NCBI GenBank assembly: GCA_019635435.1
Contig: JAHBZM010000001.1
Span: 3,286,001-3,350,000 of the forward strand
DNA: 64,000 bases
Direction: 5' to 3'
Source: Ramlibacter sp.
GTDB lineage: Bacteria > Pseudomonadota > Gammaproteobacteria > Burkholderiales > Burkholderiaceae_C
The position numbers and the translations under genes are program-made. The notes under the pieces are model-generated. The model had not been told where the DNA came from, did not search any database, and was given only the letters and a program-made list of their open reading frames with translations. Below, piece by piece: positions 23,387 to 32,344 of the stretch. How positions within the stretch are numbered: the first letter of the stretch is position 1; each line of letters opens with the position of its first letter.

Positions 23387-26300
23387 ATGAATCTGTCCAA
23401 ATTTTTCATCGACCGGCCGATCTTTGCCGGCGTGCTCTCGTTCCTGATCTTCATTGCCGGCCTGATCGCCCTGCGCGGCCTGCCGGTGTCGGAGTACCCG
23501 GAGGTGGTGCCGCCGTCGATCGTGGTGCGCGCCAACTACCCCGGCGCCAACCCCAAGGTCATCGCCGAGACCGTGGCCATGCCGCTGGAAGAAGCCATCA
23601 ACGGCGTGGAAGGCATGCTCTACATGGGCAGCCAGGCCACCACCGACGGCCTGATGACGCTCAACGTCACCTTCAAGCTGGGCACCGACCCCGACAAGGC
23701 CCAGCAGCTGGTGCAAAACCGCGTGGCCCAGGCCGAGGCACGCCTGCCCGAGGAGGTGCGGCGCCTGGGCGTGAGCACCATCAAGAGCTCGCCCGACCTC
23801 ACGATGGTGGTGCACCTGCTGTCGCCCAACCACCGCTACGACATGACCTACCTGCGCAACTACGCGCTGCTCAACGTCAAGGACCGGCTGGCCCGCGTGC
23901 CCGGCGTGGGTGATGTGCAGCTGTTCGGCTCGGGTGACTATTCCATGCGCGTCTGGCTGGACCCGCAGAAGGTGGCCCAGCGCGGCCTCTCGGCCAGTGA
24001 CGTGGTGCGCGCCATCCGCGAGCAGAACGTGCAGGCCGCCGCCGGTGTGGTGGGCGCCTCGCCCGGGCTCAAGGGCGTGGACCTGCAGCTGTCCATCAAC
24101 GCCCAGGGCCGGCTCAAGAGCGAGGAAGAGTTTGGCGACATCATCGTCAAGGCCGGCGCCGATGGCGCCGTGACCCGCCTGCGCGACGTGGCGCGGCTGG
24201 AGCTGGGCGCCTCGGGCTACTCGCTGCGCTCGCTGCTGGACAACCAGGACGCCGTGGCCGTGCCGATCTTCGCCGCCCCGGGCTCCAACGCGATCCAGAT
24301 TTCCGACAACGTGCGCGCCACCATGGCCGAGCTCAAGAAGACCATGCCGCAGGGCGTGGACTACGAGATCGTCTACGACCCCACGCAGTTCGTGCGCGCC
24401 TCCATCGAATCGGTGATTCACACCCTGCTGGAAGCCATCGCGCTGGTGGTGCTGGTGGTGATCCTGTTCCTGCAGACCTGGCGCGCCTCCATCATTCCGC
24501 TGCTGGCCGTGCCGATCTCGGTGGTGGGCACCTTCGCGGTGATGCACCTGTTCGGCTTCTCGATCAACGCGCTGAGCCTGTTCGGGCTGGTGCTGGCCAT
24601 CGGCATCGTGGTGGACGACGCCATCGTGGTGGTGGAGAACGTGGAGCGCAATATCGAGTCGGGCCTGTCGCCGCGCGAGGCCACCTACCGCGCCATGCGC
24701 GAGGTGTCGGGGCCGATCATTGCGATTGCGCTGGTGCTGATTGCGGTGTTCGTGCCGCTGGCCTTCATCAGCGGGCTCACGGGACAGTTCTACCGGCAGT
24801 TCGCGCTGACCATCGCCATCTCCACGGTGATCTCGGCCATCAACTCGCTCACGCTGTCGCCGGCCCTGGCCGCGCTGCTGCTCAAGAGCCACGACGCACC
24901 GCGTGACGCGCTCACGCGCGGCATGGACCGGGTGCTGGGCCGCTTCTTCGCGGGCTTCAACCGGCTGTTCGGCCGCGGCGCGGCCGCCTACAGCACGGGG
25001 GTCAAAGGCGCGATCTCGCGCAAGACCCTGATGCTGGCCATGTACCTGGTACTGGCCGGCGCCACGGTGGGCCTGTTCAAGCTGGTGCCCGGCGGCTTCG
25101 TGCCGGCGCAGGACAAGCAGTACCTGATCGGCTTTGCCCAGCTGCCCGACGGCGCCACGCTGGACCGCACCGAGGACGTGATCCGCCGCATGAGCGAGAT
25201 CACGCTCAAGCAGCCCGGCGTGGAGCATGCGGTGTCCTTCCCCGGCCTGTCGATCAACGGCTTCACCAACAGCTCCAACGCGGGCATCGTGTTCGCCACG
25301 CTCAAACCGTTTGACCAGCGCCGCGGCGCGGACCAGAGCGCGGGCGCCATTGCCGGCCAGCTGAACGCGCAGTTCGCGCAGTTGCAGGACGCCTTCGTCA
25401 TGATGTTCCCGCCGCCGCCCGTGCAGGGCCTGGGCACCACGGGCGGCTTCAAGCTGCAGCTGGAAGACCGCGGCTCGCTGGGCTACGAGGCGCTGGACGG
25501 CGCGCTCAAGGCCTTCATGGCCAAGGCCTACCAGACGCCCGAGCTGGCCGGCCTGTTCTCCAGCTACCAGGTCAACGTGCCGCAGCTGTATGCCGACATC
25601 GACCGCACCAAGGCGCGCCAGCTCGGCGTGTCGGTGACCGACGTGTTCGACACCATGCAGATCTACCTGGGCAGCCTGTACGCCAACGACTTCAACAAGT
25701 TTGGCCGCACCTACTCGGTCCGCGTCCAGGCAGACGCACCCTACCGCGCCCGCGCCGAGGATGTGGGCCTGCTCAAGGTGCGCTCGGCCACCGGCGAAAT
25801 GGTGCCGCTGTCGGCGCTGATGAACATCAAGCCCAGCTTCGGGCCGGAGCGTGCCATGCGCTACAACGGCTACCTGTCGGCCGACATCAATGGCGGGCCG
25901 GCGCCGGGCTATTCGTCCGGCCAGGCGCAGGCGGCCGTGGCCCGCATTGCCGCCGAAACCCTGCCGGTGGGCATCAGCTACGAGTGGACCGAGCTGACCT
26001 ACCAGGAAATCCTGGCCGGCAACTCGGCCGTGTGGGTGTTCCCGCTGGCCATCCTGCTGGTGTTCCTGGTGCTGGCCGCGCAGTATGAAAGCCTGACGCT
26101 GCCCATTGCCATCATCCTCATCGTGCCCATGGGCCTGCTCGCGGCCATGACCGGTGTCTGGCTCAGCCACGGCGACAACAACGTGTTCACCCAGATCGGG
26201 CTCATGGTGCTGGTCGGGCTGTCGGCCAAGAACGCCATCCTGATCGTGGAGTTCGCGCGCGAGCTGGAGTTTGCCGGGCGCACCCCCGTGCAGGCGGCCA

Positions 26301-26644
26301 TCGAGGCCAGCCGCCTGCGGCTGCGCCCCATCCTCATGACCTCGCTGGCCTTTGTGATGGGCGTGCTGCCGCTGGTGCTGAGCACCGGCGCCGGTGCCGA
26401 GATGCGCCAGGCCATGGGCGTGGCGGTGTTCGCCGGGATGATTGGCGTGACCGCCTTTGGCCTGTTCCTCACCCCCGTGTTCTACGTGGTGCTGCGCCGG
26501 CTCGCGGGCAATCGCCCGCTGCGCCTGCACGGCACCGTGCCCGATGCCCATGACTTTGCGGCGCCGATGGTGCCCGCTGCGCTGGCCGGCGGCGGCCCGA
26601 CGGCCCGCCCCCTGCCCGCCGCGCCACTGGGCCACCACGAATGA
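23387..26644 (+). CDS. RND-family multidrug efflux pump, inner-membrane subunit (AcrB/MexB type)
   Basis: A 1085-residue HAE1-type pump starting MNLSKFFIDRPIFAGVLSFL, with twelve predicted membrane helices and two large periplasmic loops. The proton-relay helix carries GIVVDDAIVVVENVE, with the paired aspartates needed for transport. The second half repeats the plan (QIGLMVLVGLSAKNAILIVEF). It takes amphiphilic drugs, dyes or solvents from the inner membrane and periplasm. GAGGAGG precedes ATG 23387. It is the core of the tripartite operon and overlaps in position with an ATG that would extend the next gene (ATGA at 26641). Substrates cannot be read from sequence. Confidence 0.96.
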   Translation: MNLSKFFIDRPIFAGVLSFLIFIAGLIALRGLPVSEYPEVVPPSIVVRANYPGANPKVIAETVAMPLEEAINGVEGMLYMGSQATTDGLMTLNVTFKLGTDPDKAQQLVQNRVAQAEARLPEEVRRLGVSTIKSSPDLTMVVHLLSPNHRYDMTYLRNYALLNVKDRLARVPGVGDVQLFGSGDYSMRVWLDPQKVAQRGLSASDVVRAIREQNVQAAAGVVGASPGLKGVDLQLSINAQGRLKSEEEFGDIIVKAGADGAVTRLRDVARLELGASGYSLRSLLDNQDAVAVPIFAAPGSNAIQISDNVRATMAELKKTMPQGVDYEIVYDPTQFVRASIESVIHTLLEAIALVVLVVILFLQTWRASIIPLLAVPISVVGTFAVMHLFGFSINALSLFGLVLAIGIVVDDAIVVVENVERNIESGLSPREATYRAMREVSGPIIAIALVLIAVFVPLAFISGLTGQFYRQFALTIAISTVISAINSLTLSPALAALLLKSHDAPRDALTRGMDRVLGRFFAGFNRLFGRGAAAYSTGVKGAISRKTLMLAMYLVLAGATVGLFKLVPGGFVPAQDKQYLIGFAQLPDGATLDRTEDVIRRMSEITLKQPGVEHAVSFPGLSINGFTNSSNAGIVFATLKPFDQRRGADQSAGAIAGQLNAQFAQLQDAFVMMFPPPPVQGLGTTGGFKLQLEDRGSLGYEALDGALKAFMAKAYQTPELAGLFSSYQVNVPQLYADIDRTKARQLGVSVTDVFDTMQIYLGSLYANDFNKFGRTYSVRVQADAPYRARAEDVGLLKVRSATGEMVPLSALMNIKPSFGPERAMRYNGYLSADINGGPAPGYSSGQAQAAVARIAAETLPVGISYEWTELTYQEILAGNSAVWVFPLAILLVFLVLAAQYESLTLPIAIILIVPMGLLAAMTGVWLSHGDNNVFTQIGLMVLVGLSAKNAILIVEFARELEFAGRTPVQAAIEASRLRLRPILMTSLAFVMGVLPLVLSTGAGAEMRQAMGVAVFAGMIGVTAFGLFLTPVFYVVLRRLAGNRPLRLHGTVPDAHDFAAPMVPAALAGGGPTARPLPAAPLGHHE

Positions 26645-26670
26645 CTTGCGTTCATCCAGGAGATGCCACG

Positions 26671-28140
26671 ATGACTTTTTCAAGCACCTTGTCACGCCGC
26701 CGCCTGCTGCTGCCCCTGATGGCGGCGCTGGTGATGGCCGGCTGCGCCACCGCGCCCGCCCCCGAAGCCCCCAAGGCAGCACCCACGCCCCTGAACTTCA
26801 AGGAGAACCAGAAGCGCTGGACCATCGCCGCGCCCGCCGAGAGCCGCGACCGCGGCACCTGGTGGAAGGCCTTTGCCGACCCGGTGCTCGATGGGCTGGT
26901 CGAACGCGCCAGCCTGGACAACACCCGCATCGGCCAGGCGGCCGCGCAACTGGCCCAGGCCCGCTCGCTGCTGCGCAGCGCCGACGCCGACCGCCTGCCG
27001 CAGATCGGCCTGGGCGCCGGCGCCTCGCGTCAGGCCGGCGCGGGCACGGCCGGTGGCGCACAGCCCACCACATTGACCCAGGCCGGTGCCACGCTGTCGT
27101 ATGAAGTGGACCTGTTTGGCCGGCTGGCCGGTGCCAGCAACGCGGCCGGGCTGGACGCACAGGCCCGCGAGGCCCTGCTGCAAAGCACGCGCCTGCTGGT
27201 GCAGGCCGATGTGGCGCGCACCTACCTGGCGCTGCGCGCCACCGATACCGAGCGCGCGCTGATGCGCCAGACCGTGCAGGCCTACCGTGACACGCTGCGG
27301 CTGACCGAACGCCGCTACCAGGCCGGCGACGTGGCCGAGCTGGATGTGGCCCGGGTGCAAACCGAGCTGGCGTCCACCGAGTCGCAGGGCCTGGCGCTGG
27401 ACCGCCGCCGGGCCACGCTGGAACATGCGCTGGCCTTGCTGCTGGGCGCGGCCGCGTCCGATTTCTCGCTGCCCGTGGCCGAGTGGACCACCACCCTGCC
27501 CGTCATCCCCCCGGGCGTGCCGGGCACCGTGCTGGCGCGCCGCCCGGATGTGTCCGCCGCCCAGAGCGCCCTGCTGGCCGCCCAGGCCCGGCTGGGCGTG
27601 GCCCGCACCGCGTGGTTTCCCAGCGTGTCGCTCACGGCGGCGGGCGGCTACGCCTCGCCCGAACTCGGCGACCTGTTCAAGTGGTCGGCCCGCGCCTGGA
27701 GCGTGAACGCGCTGCTGGCCCTGCCGCTGTTTGACGGGGGCCGGCGCGAAGCCGGCGTGCAGGGCGCCCAGGCGCGGCTCGACGAAGCCCTGGCCACCTA
27801 CCGCGGCCAGGTGCTGACGGCCTTTCGCGACGTGGAAGACCAGCTCGCCGCGCTGCGCTGGCTGCACGAACAGGGCGAGGCCCAGGACCGCGCGGTGGCC
27901 TCCGCGGGACGCGCCACGCTGCTGTCGGACTCGCGCTACCGCAATGGCATGGTCAGCCAGCTCGAATTGCTGGACGCGCGCCGCAGCGAGCTGCAAAACC
28001 GCCGCGAAGCCCTGCAGGTGCGGGCCGCGCAATACCAGTCGACGGTGGACCTGATCCGCGCCCTGGGCGGGGGCTGGGACACGCCGCAGGCGGCCGGTGA
28101 TTCAGGCCCTTCGTCGCCGCGGCAGCTGGCGGCGCGCTAA
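26671..28140 (+). CDS. Outer-membrane efflux lipoprotein (NodT/OprM family)
   Basis: A 489-residue channel subunit. It begins with a lipoprotein signal (RRRLLLPLMAALVMAGCATA; lipobox MAGC with the modified Cys near residue 25). It then has two repeated TolC-like coiled-coil units (ASLDNTRIGQAAAQLAQARS; LGVARTAWFPSVSLTAAGGY) and the NodT-typical ARRPDVSAAQ. It completes the tripartite pump. ATG 26671 has CAGGAG at 26657-26662 and is preferred over ATG 26641, which overlaps the pump stop. Its stop TAA shares bases 28138-28139 with the stop of the convergent oxygenase gene. Confidence 0.94.
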   Translation: MTFSSTLSRRRLLLPLMAALVMAGCATAPAPEAPKAAPTPLNFKENQKRWTIAAPAESRDRGTWWKAFADPVLDGLVERASLDNTRIGQAAAQLAQARSLLRSADADRLPQIGLGAGASRQAGAGTAGGAQPTTLTQAGATLSYEVDLFGRLAGASNAAGLDAQAREALLQSTRLLVQADVARTYLALRATDTERALMRQTVQAYRDTLRLTERRYQAGDVAELDVARVQTELASTESQGLALDRRRATLEHALALLLGAAASDFSLPVAEWTTTLPVIPPGVPGTVLARRPDVSAAQSALLAAQARLGVARTAWFPSVSLTAAGGYASPELGDLFKWSARAWSVNALLALPLFDGGRREAGVQGAQARLDEALATYRGQVLTAFRDVEDQLAALRWLHEQGEAQDRAVASAGRATLLSDSRYRNGMVSQLELLDARRSELQNRREALQVRAAQYQSTVDLIRALGGGWDTPQAAGDSGPSSPRQLAAR

Positions 28141-28937
28141 AGCGCGTCGTGCAGGATCAGCCCCAGCGTCTGGCGCCGGCCTGAGCGCACGCGGCTCACG
28201 CCGTGGCGCAGGTTGACGCGGTAACTGCCGCGCTGCCCAGGCACGGGCCGCTGGTGCACCGCGAACACCACGGCATCGCCCTGCGCCAGCGGCACCACCT
28301 CGGCGCGCGACTGCATGCGCGGGCGCTGCTCGGTCAGCACGAATTCGCCGCCGGTGAAGTCCTCACGGGGACGCGACAGCAGCACCGTGGCCTGGATCGG
28401 GAACACATGCTCGCCATACAGGTCCTGGTGCAGGCAGTTGTAGTCACCCTCGCCGTACTGCAGCAGCAGCGGCGTGGGCCGGGTCTGCCCGGCCGCATGG
28501 CAGCGCGCCAGAAAGGCGTCGTGGGTCGGCGGAAAGCGCACGGGCAGGCCCATCCGCGCGTGCCAGGCATTGGCCAGGTCCACCAGCGCGTCATACAGCC
28601 GGGCCCGCAGGGCCTGCACCAGCGGCGGCAGCGGGTAGCCAAAGTACTGGTACTCGCCGCGGCCAAAGCCGTGCCGTGCCATCACCACGCGGCTGCGAAA
28701 GTGCCGGGGTTCGGCATACAGGGCGGCCAGGGCCACGCAATCCTGGGCGGCCAGCAGGCCGGGGAGCAAGGCGCAGCCCCGCGCGTCCAGGTCGCCGGGC
28801 AAGTCGGCCAGGGCATCCGCCGCGGCCAGGGGCGCGTCCGGCGGCGGAACAAGGGGGTCTGGGTGCAAGGTGGTGCTTTCAGGTTGGACCGGTAGCGTAG
28901 GCGGGCGCGGTGGTTCCGGCGCGCCGGAACCGGACAT
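28137..28937 (-). CDS. 2-oxoglutarate/Fe(II)-dependent oxygenase family protein
   Basis: A 266-residue protein with the 2-His-1-carboxylate triad visible: H170 and D172 in CLHQDLYGEH and H245 in NLRHGVSRVRSG, with R251 as the likely 2-oxoglutarate anchor. The surrounding pattern (ATVLLSRPREDFTGGEFVL, GDAVVFAVHQRPV) is that of the prolyl-4-hydroxylase-like/Fe2OG superfamily. The substrate is unknown; family members hydroxylate proteins, nucleic acids or small molecules. The N-terminal about 45 residues are Pro-rich and probably disordered. The chosen ATG 28937 is one of several possible starts. It is convergent with the efflux operon and divergent from the transglutaminase-like gene at 29032. 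Confidence 0.8.
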   Translation of the reverse strand: MSGSGAPEPPRPPTLPVQPESTTLHPDPLVPPPDAPLAAADALADLPGDLDARGCALLPGLLAAQDCVALAALYAEPRHFRSRVVMARHGFGRGEYQYFGYPLPPLVQALRARLYDALVDLANAWHARMGLPVRFPPTHDAFLARCHAAGQTRPTPLLLQYGEGDYNCLHQDLYGEHVFPIQATVLLSRPREDFTGGEFVLTEQRPRMQSRAEVVPLAQGDAVVFAVHQRPVPGQRGSYRVNLRHGVSRVRSGRRQTLGLILHDAL

Positions 28938-29031
28938 GCCATTCCCGCCCGGGCCTGCCACGATGCAAACATGGCATGAAGGCCGATGTTGCCCGGCGCG
29001 CCACGGGACTACCATCACGCCTGAGTTTTCT

Positions 29032-29775
29032 ATGTCGCCGCCACCGATCGCCTACAACGAGTCCGACCCGACCCACTGGCTGGGCAACACTGCCATGCTG
29101 AACCTGGGGGATGACAAGCTGCGCCTGCGGGTCAAGACCGTGATCCAGTTCAGCCGGACCGACCCCGAACGCCTGCAGTGCATCGCCCGCTATGTGGCGG
29201 CCATTCCCTTCAACGTGCCGGCCTTCGCGGGCATGAAGCGCACCCGCAAGACGCTGAGGCAGCGCCGTGCCGTGGGCTGGTACAGCAAGGCCGCGCTGTT
29301 CATGGCCATGCTGCGCGTGGCCAGCGTGCCGGCCCGGGTGCGCATGATCCGGGTACCGCCCGAGTTGTTCCGCGGGTTGGTCAATACGCGCTTTCGCGTC
29401 GAGCTGCCGGTGGTCGAGGTCTGGAGCCAGCACCGCTGGGTGGTCACGGACAGCTACCTCTATGACCCGTCGTATCTGGCCACGGCGCGCGAGGCCCTGA
29501 CCGAGAAGGACTGGCCCATGGGCTATGGCATCCATCGCAATGGCCAGTCCGACTGGAACGGGGTCGATGACGCCCTGGTCATGATCATCCCCGACCGCTC
29601 GCGCAGCGACCGCCCCGCCCAGTACCTGGGGGTCTACGACGATCCGCAGGCCTTTGCGGCGCAGATGCGGCGCCGGTCGTTTTTCCGCTGGTGGTTCACG
29701 CTGGTGCGCAACCGCTTGCTGTCGATCCGCATGAACATTTCCATCCGTCGGCTGCGCCGCGACGCGGGCGGCTGA
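29032..29775 (+). CDS. Transglutaminase-like protein lacking the catalytic Cys and His
   Basis: A 247-residue protein clearly homologous to the one at 33084-33956: shared SK..L..A.LR...P.R.R, EV....W....DSY and MGYG.H.....DW.G blocks. Where the paralogue has GDCHSK, this one has VGWYSK (W83 in place of Cys). Where that one has LEHAYTEV, this has VELPVVEV (L125 in place of His). The third triad residue, D140 in TDSY, is kept. It is therefore probably a non-catalytic binding protein of the transglutaminase-like fold. It ends with a basic tail (RRSFFRWWFTLVRNRL) that could contact membrane or RNA. ATG 29032 is the first start past the divergent oxygenase. Confidence 0.7.
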   Translation: MSPPPIAYNESDPTHWLGNTAMLNLGDDKLRLRVKTVIQFSRTDPERLQCIARYVAAIPFNVPAFAGMKRTRKTLRQRRAVGWYSKAALFMAMLRVASVPARVRMIRVPPELFRGLVNTRFRVELPVVEVWSQHRWVVTDSYLYDPSYLATAREALTEKDWPMGYGIHRNGQSDWNGVDDALVMIIPDRSRSDRPAQYLGVYDDPQAFAAQMRRRSFFRWWFTLVRNRLLSIRMNISIRRLRRDAGG

Positions 29776-29778
29776 CGC

Positions 29779-29801
29779 AAAAAAAGCCGCCCGAAGGCGG
29801 C
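29779..29801 (-). terminator. Rho-independent terminator for scoAB
   Basis: On the minus strand GCCGCC-TTCG-GGCGGC is followed by seven T residues. It lies 26 bases beyond the scoB stop. A UUCG tetraloop caps the stem. Confidence 0.9.
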
Positions 29802-29826
29802 CTGTGCGGCAAGCCGTGGCAAGCGC

Positions 29827-30462
29827 TCAGTGCAGCTTGACGCCGGTCTTGGCCTGCACCTGCTCCAGGGTCACGCCAGGCGCCAGTTCGATCACTTTCA
29901 GCCCCTCGGGCGTCACGTCCATCACGGCCAGGTCGGTGATGATGCGGTCCACCACGCCCACGCCGGTCAGCGGCAGGGTGCACTGGGGCAGGATCTTCAT
30001 GTCCTCGGTGCCGTCCTTCTTCTTCGCCACATGCTCCATGAGGATGATCACGCGCTTGACGCCAGCCACCAGGTCCATCGCGCCGCCCATGCCCTTGACC
30101 ATCTTGCCCGGGATCATCCAGTTGGCCAGGTCGCCCTTCTCGCTGACCTGCATGGCGCCCAGGATGGACAGGTTGATCTTGCCGCCGCGGATCATGGCAA
30201 AGCTGTCGTGGCTGCCAAAGATGCTGCTGCCCTTGATGGTGGTCACGGTCTGCTTGCCCGCGTTGATCAGGTCGGCATCGACCTGGTCCTCGGTCGGGAA
30301 CGGGCCAATGCCCAGCATGCCGTTCTCGGACTGCAGCCACACCTCCTTGTCGCCGGTGAAGTTGGCCACCAGCGTCGGGATGCCGATGCCCAGGTTGACG
30401 TAGAAACCGTCTTCGAGCTCTTGCGCGGCACGTGCCGCCATCTGGTCTTGGGTCCAAGGCAT
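29827..30462 (-). CDS. scoB: 3-oxoacid CoA-transferase subunit B (ScoB/PcaJ type)
   Basis: A 211-residue beta subunit. The catalytic Glu is E46 in SENGMLGIGP, and the NLGIGIPTL and GSHDSFAMIRGGKI blocks are typical of SCOT/PcaJ beta chains. With subunit A it moves CoA from succinyl-CoA to acetoacetate or 3-oxoadipate, feeding ketone-body or aromatic catabolism; sequence alone does not settle which. The start lies one base after the scoA stop, so translation is coupled. A strong terminator follows. Confidence 0.93.
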   Translation of the reverse strand: MPWTQDQMAARAAQELEDGFYVNLGIGIPTLVANFTGDKEVWLQSENGMLGIGPFPTEDQVDADLINAGKQTVTTIKGSSIFGSHDSFAMIRGGKINLSILGAMQVSEKGDLANWMIPGKMVKGMGGAMDLVAGVKRVIILMEHVAKKKDGTEDMKILPQCTLPLTGVGVVDRIITDLAVMDVTPEGLKVIELAPGVTLEQVQAKTGVKLH

Positions 30463-30463
30463 G

Positions 30464-31201
30464 TCAGGCTCCTGCTTTTTCGGTGGACGACGCGCGCTCG
30501 CGTGTCGTTTCGGTAATCGTGCGCTTTTCGATGCGCTTCTCGGGGTTGGCGTTCAGCACGATGCGGTGCACGTAGATGCCGGGCAGGTGCACCTGGTCGG
30601 GCACCATGTCGCCGGTCTCGACGATCTCTTCCACCTCGACCACACAGATCTTGCCGGCCATGGCCGCGGCCGGGTTGAAGTTGCGGGCGGTCAGATTGAA
30701 CTGCAGGTTGCCGGACTTGTCGGCGCGCTGCGCCTTGACCAGCGACACCTCGGGCACCAGCGAGCGCTCCATCACATAGGTCTCGCCATCGAACTCGCGC
30801 AGTTCCTTGCCCTCGGCCACGATGGTGCCCACGCCGGTCTTGGTGAAGAAGGCCGGAATGCCGGCGCCCCCGGCGCGCAGCTTCTCGGCCAGCGTGCCCT
30901 GGGGGGTGAATTCCAGCTCGAGTTCGCCGGCCAGGTACTGGCGCTCGAACTCCTTGTTCTCGCCCACGTAGCTGGAGATCATGCGCTTGATCTGGCGCGT
31001 CTCCAGCAGCTTGCCAAGGCCGAAACCATCCACGCCGGCGTTGTTGGAGATCACGGTGAGGTTCTTGACGGCCGAATCACGCAGCGCGTCGATCAGCGCC
31101 TCGGGGATGCCGCACAGGCCGAAACCGCCGACCGCCATGAGCTGGCCGTCCTGGACGATGCCTTTGAGTGCTTCGGCGGCGGAAGGGTAGATTTTGTTCA
31201 C
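30464..31201 (-). CDS. scoA: 3-oxoacid CoA-transferase subunit A (ScoA/PcaI type)
   Basis: A 245-residue alpha subunit starting at GTG 31201 behind AAGGAGA. Typical features are VGGFGLCGIPEALIDALR (CoA-binding glycine loop), NNAGVDGFGLGKLL and FFTKTGVGTIVAEGKELREF. It pairs with scoB directly downstream. The divergent PAS-LuxR gene at 31279 is the likely regulator. A carboxymuconolactone-decarboxylase-like gene is close by, which mildly favours a 3-oxoadipate-type role, but a ketone-body role is equally open. Confidence 0.93.
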   Translation of the reverse strand: MNKIYPSAAEALKGIVQDGQLMAVGGFGLCGIPEALIDALRDSAVKNLTVISNNAGVDGFGLGKLLETRQIKRMISSYVGENKEFERQYLAGELELEFTPQGTLAEKLRAGGAGIPAFFTKTGVGTIVAEGKELREFDGETYVMERSLVPEVSLVKAQRADKSGNLQFNLTARNFNPAAAMAGKICVVEVEEIVETGDMVPDQVHLPGIYVHRIVLNANPEKRIEKRTITETTRERASSTEKAGA

Positions 31202-31236
31202 GAAGGTCTCCTTCTGGAAGGTCAGTCCGCTACCAT

Positions 31237-31258
31237 ACTACTTAAAGAGTTACGTAGT
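31237..31258. promoter_or_regulatory. Candidate regulator site between scoA and the PAS-LuxR gene
   Basis: ACTAC-N12-GTAGT (ACTACTTAAAGAGTTACGTAGT without its middle) is an interrupted inverted repeat in an AT-rich stretch. It lies 36 bases upstream of scoA and 21 bases upstream of the regulator start. Symmetry and position suggest an operator or activator site; there is no direct evidence. Confidence 0.4.
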
Positions 31259-31278
31259 TCCCCGTAAAGGAAAGCACC

Positions 31279-31824
31279 ATGGACGTTGACTACAGCCTGG
31301 CCTTCAACCTCGCCCCGGTGGGCCTGGTGCTGTCGCGCAACCGCACGATGGTGGACTGCAACCAGCAGCTGTGCGAGATGTTCGGGGCCTCGCGCGAATT
31401 GCTGATCGGCCAGTCCTTCCAGGTGCTGTACCCCAGCGCCGACGAGTACGAGCGGCTGGGCGCGCGCATGGCGCCCATCCTCAACGCCAAGGGGCACTAC
31501 GCCGACGACCGCATCATGAAGCGGGCCAACGGCGAGGTGTTCTGGTGCCATGTGACCGGCCGCGCGCTCAACCGGTCGGCGCCGCACGAGGCAGGCATCT
31601 GGGCCTTTGAAGACCTGAGCTCGCAGCGGCCGGTGCGCGCCGAACTCACCGCGCGCGAGCGCGAAGTGGCGGCGCGCCTGCTGGAAGGCATGACCAGCAA
31701 GGAAATCGGCAAGGCCCTGGCCATCAGCCACCGCACGGTGGAGATCTACCGCGCACGGCTCATGCGCAAGTACAAGGCCAGCACCACGGCCGACCTGGTG
31801 CACAAGCTCATGGCGGGGAGTTAA
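31279..31824 (+). CDS. PAS-LuxR two-domain transcriptional regulator
   Basis: A 181-residue protein with an N-terminal PAS domain (residues 5-105; LAFNLAPVGLVLSRNRTMVD, FGASRELLIGQSFQVLYPS) and a LuxR/GerE helix-turn-helix (LTAREREVAARLLEGMTSKE then IGKALAISHRTVEIYRARLM, about 122-165). There is no phosphorylation receiver domain, so the PAS domain itself is likely the sensor. The gene is divergent from scoAB, which makes that operon the natural target. Such short PAS-LuxR proteins are common next to catabolic or acyl-CoA genes in Burkholderiales. Confidence 0.88.
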   Translation: MDVDYSLAFNLAPVGLVLSRNRTMVDCNQQLCEMFGASRELLIGQSFQVLYPSADEYERLGARMAPILNAKGHYADDRIMKRANGEVFWCHVTGRALNRSAPHEAGIWAFEDLSSQRPVRAELTAREREVAARLLEGMTSKEIGKALAISHRTVEIYRARLMRKYKASTTADLVHKLMAGS

Positions 31825-31825
31825 T

Positions 31826-31900
31826 GCCCCCACGCTCCCCCGCTTCGCGTGGGTCGCTGCCCCCCGAGGGGGCCTTCGCGCCTTGGGGCGGCCCGGCGGC
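31826..31900. repeat. GC-rich intergenic palindromes, REP-like, possible bidirectional terminator
   Basis: CCCACGC...GCGTGGG (31829-31853) is followed by CCCCCGAGGGGG (31861-31872) and further GC-rich symmetry, lying between the convergent PAS-LuxR and CMD genes. A similar block with CCCCCCAGTGGGGGG is at 58081-58125. These look like a dispersed intergenic family that can fold on transcription. Confidence 0.55.
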
Positions 31901-31906
31901 GCTCAA

Positions 31907-32284
31907 TCAACCTTTCGGCGCGTCGATCACTTCCGATGCGGTGCGGAAGGCATCCACCGCGGCCGGGAAGCCGCAGTACACGCTGGCGTGCAGGAAGATC
32001 TCCTGCAGTTCCTGCGGTGTCACGCCGTTGTTCAGCGCGCCGCGCACGTGGATCTTGAGCTCATGCATCCTGCCCAGCGCCACCAGCATGGACACCGTGA
32101 CGATGCTGCGGGTCTTCAGGTCGATGCCGTCGCGCTGCCAGGTGTTGCCCCAGGCGTGGCGGGTCACCAGGTCCTGCAGCGGGCGCGTGAAATCGGTGGC
32201 ACGGTCCAGCGCGCCCTGCACATAGGCGTCGCCCAGTACGGCGCGGCGCGTGGCCATGCCCTTGTCGAAAATCGGGTCGTTCAC
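31907..32284 (-). CDS. Carboxymuconolactone decarboxylase family protein (PcaC-like)
   Basis: A 125-residue all-helical protein. The family pattern is clear: FQ-like start, WGNTWQRDGIDLKTRSIVTV, LGRMHELKIHVRGALNNGVT and EIFLHASVYCGFPAAVDAF. H74 in MHELKIH and the downstream H in FLHASVYCG are in the expected positions for the gamma-carboxymuconolactone decarboxylase fold. It starts at GTG 32284. There are no other protocatechuate genes here, so the exact substrate is unsure. It is divergent from the peroxidase-related gene. Confidence 0.85.
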   Translation of the reverse strand: MNDPIFDKGMATRRAVLGDAYVQGALDRATDFTRPLQDLVTRHAWGNTWQRDGIDLKTRSIVTVSMLVALGRMHELKIHVRGALNNGVTPQELQEIFLHASVYCGFPAAVDAFRTASEVIDAPKG

Positions 32285-32344
32285 GGGGAAGCTCCTTCTT
32301 GGTAGGCGACAAGGATAATCCCTTCACCACATCCAGGAGACACC

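Noticed and set aside
23249..26782. A minus-strand open frame of 1177 codons opposite the RND pump
   Set aside because: It is the exact antisense of a clear AcrB-type pump. Its protein is His/Gly/Arg/Gln-rich with no motif, a usual shadow in high-GC DNA.
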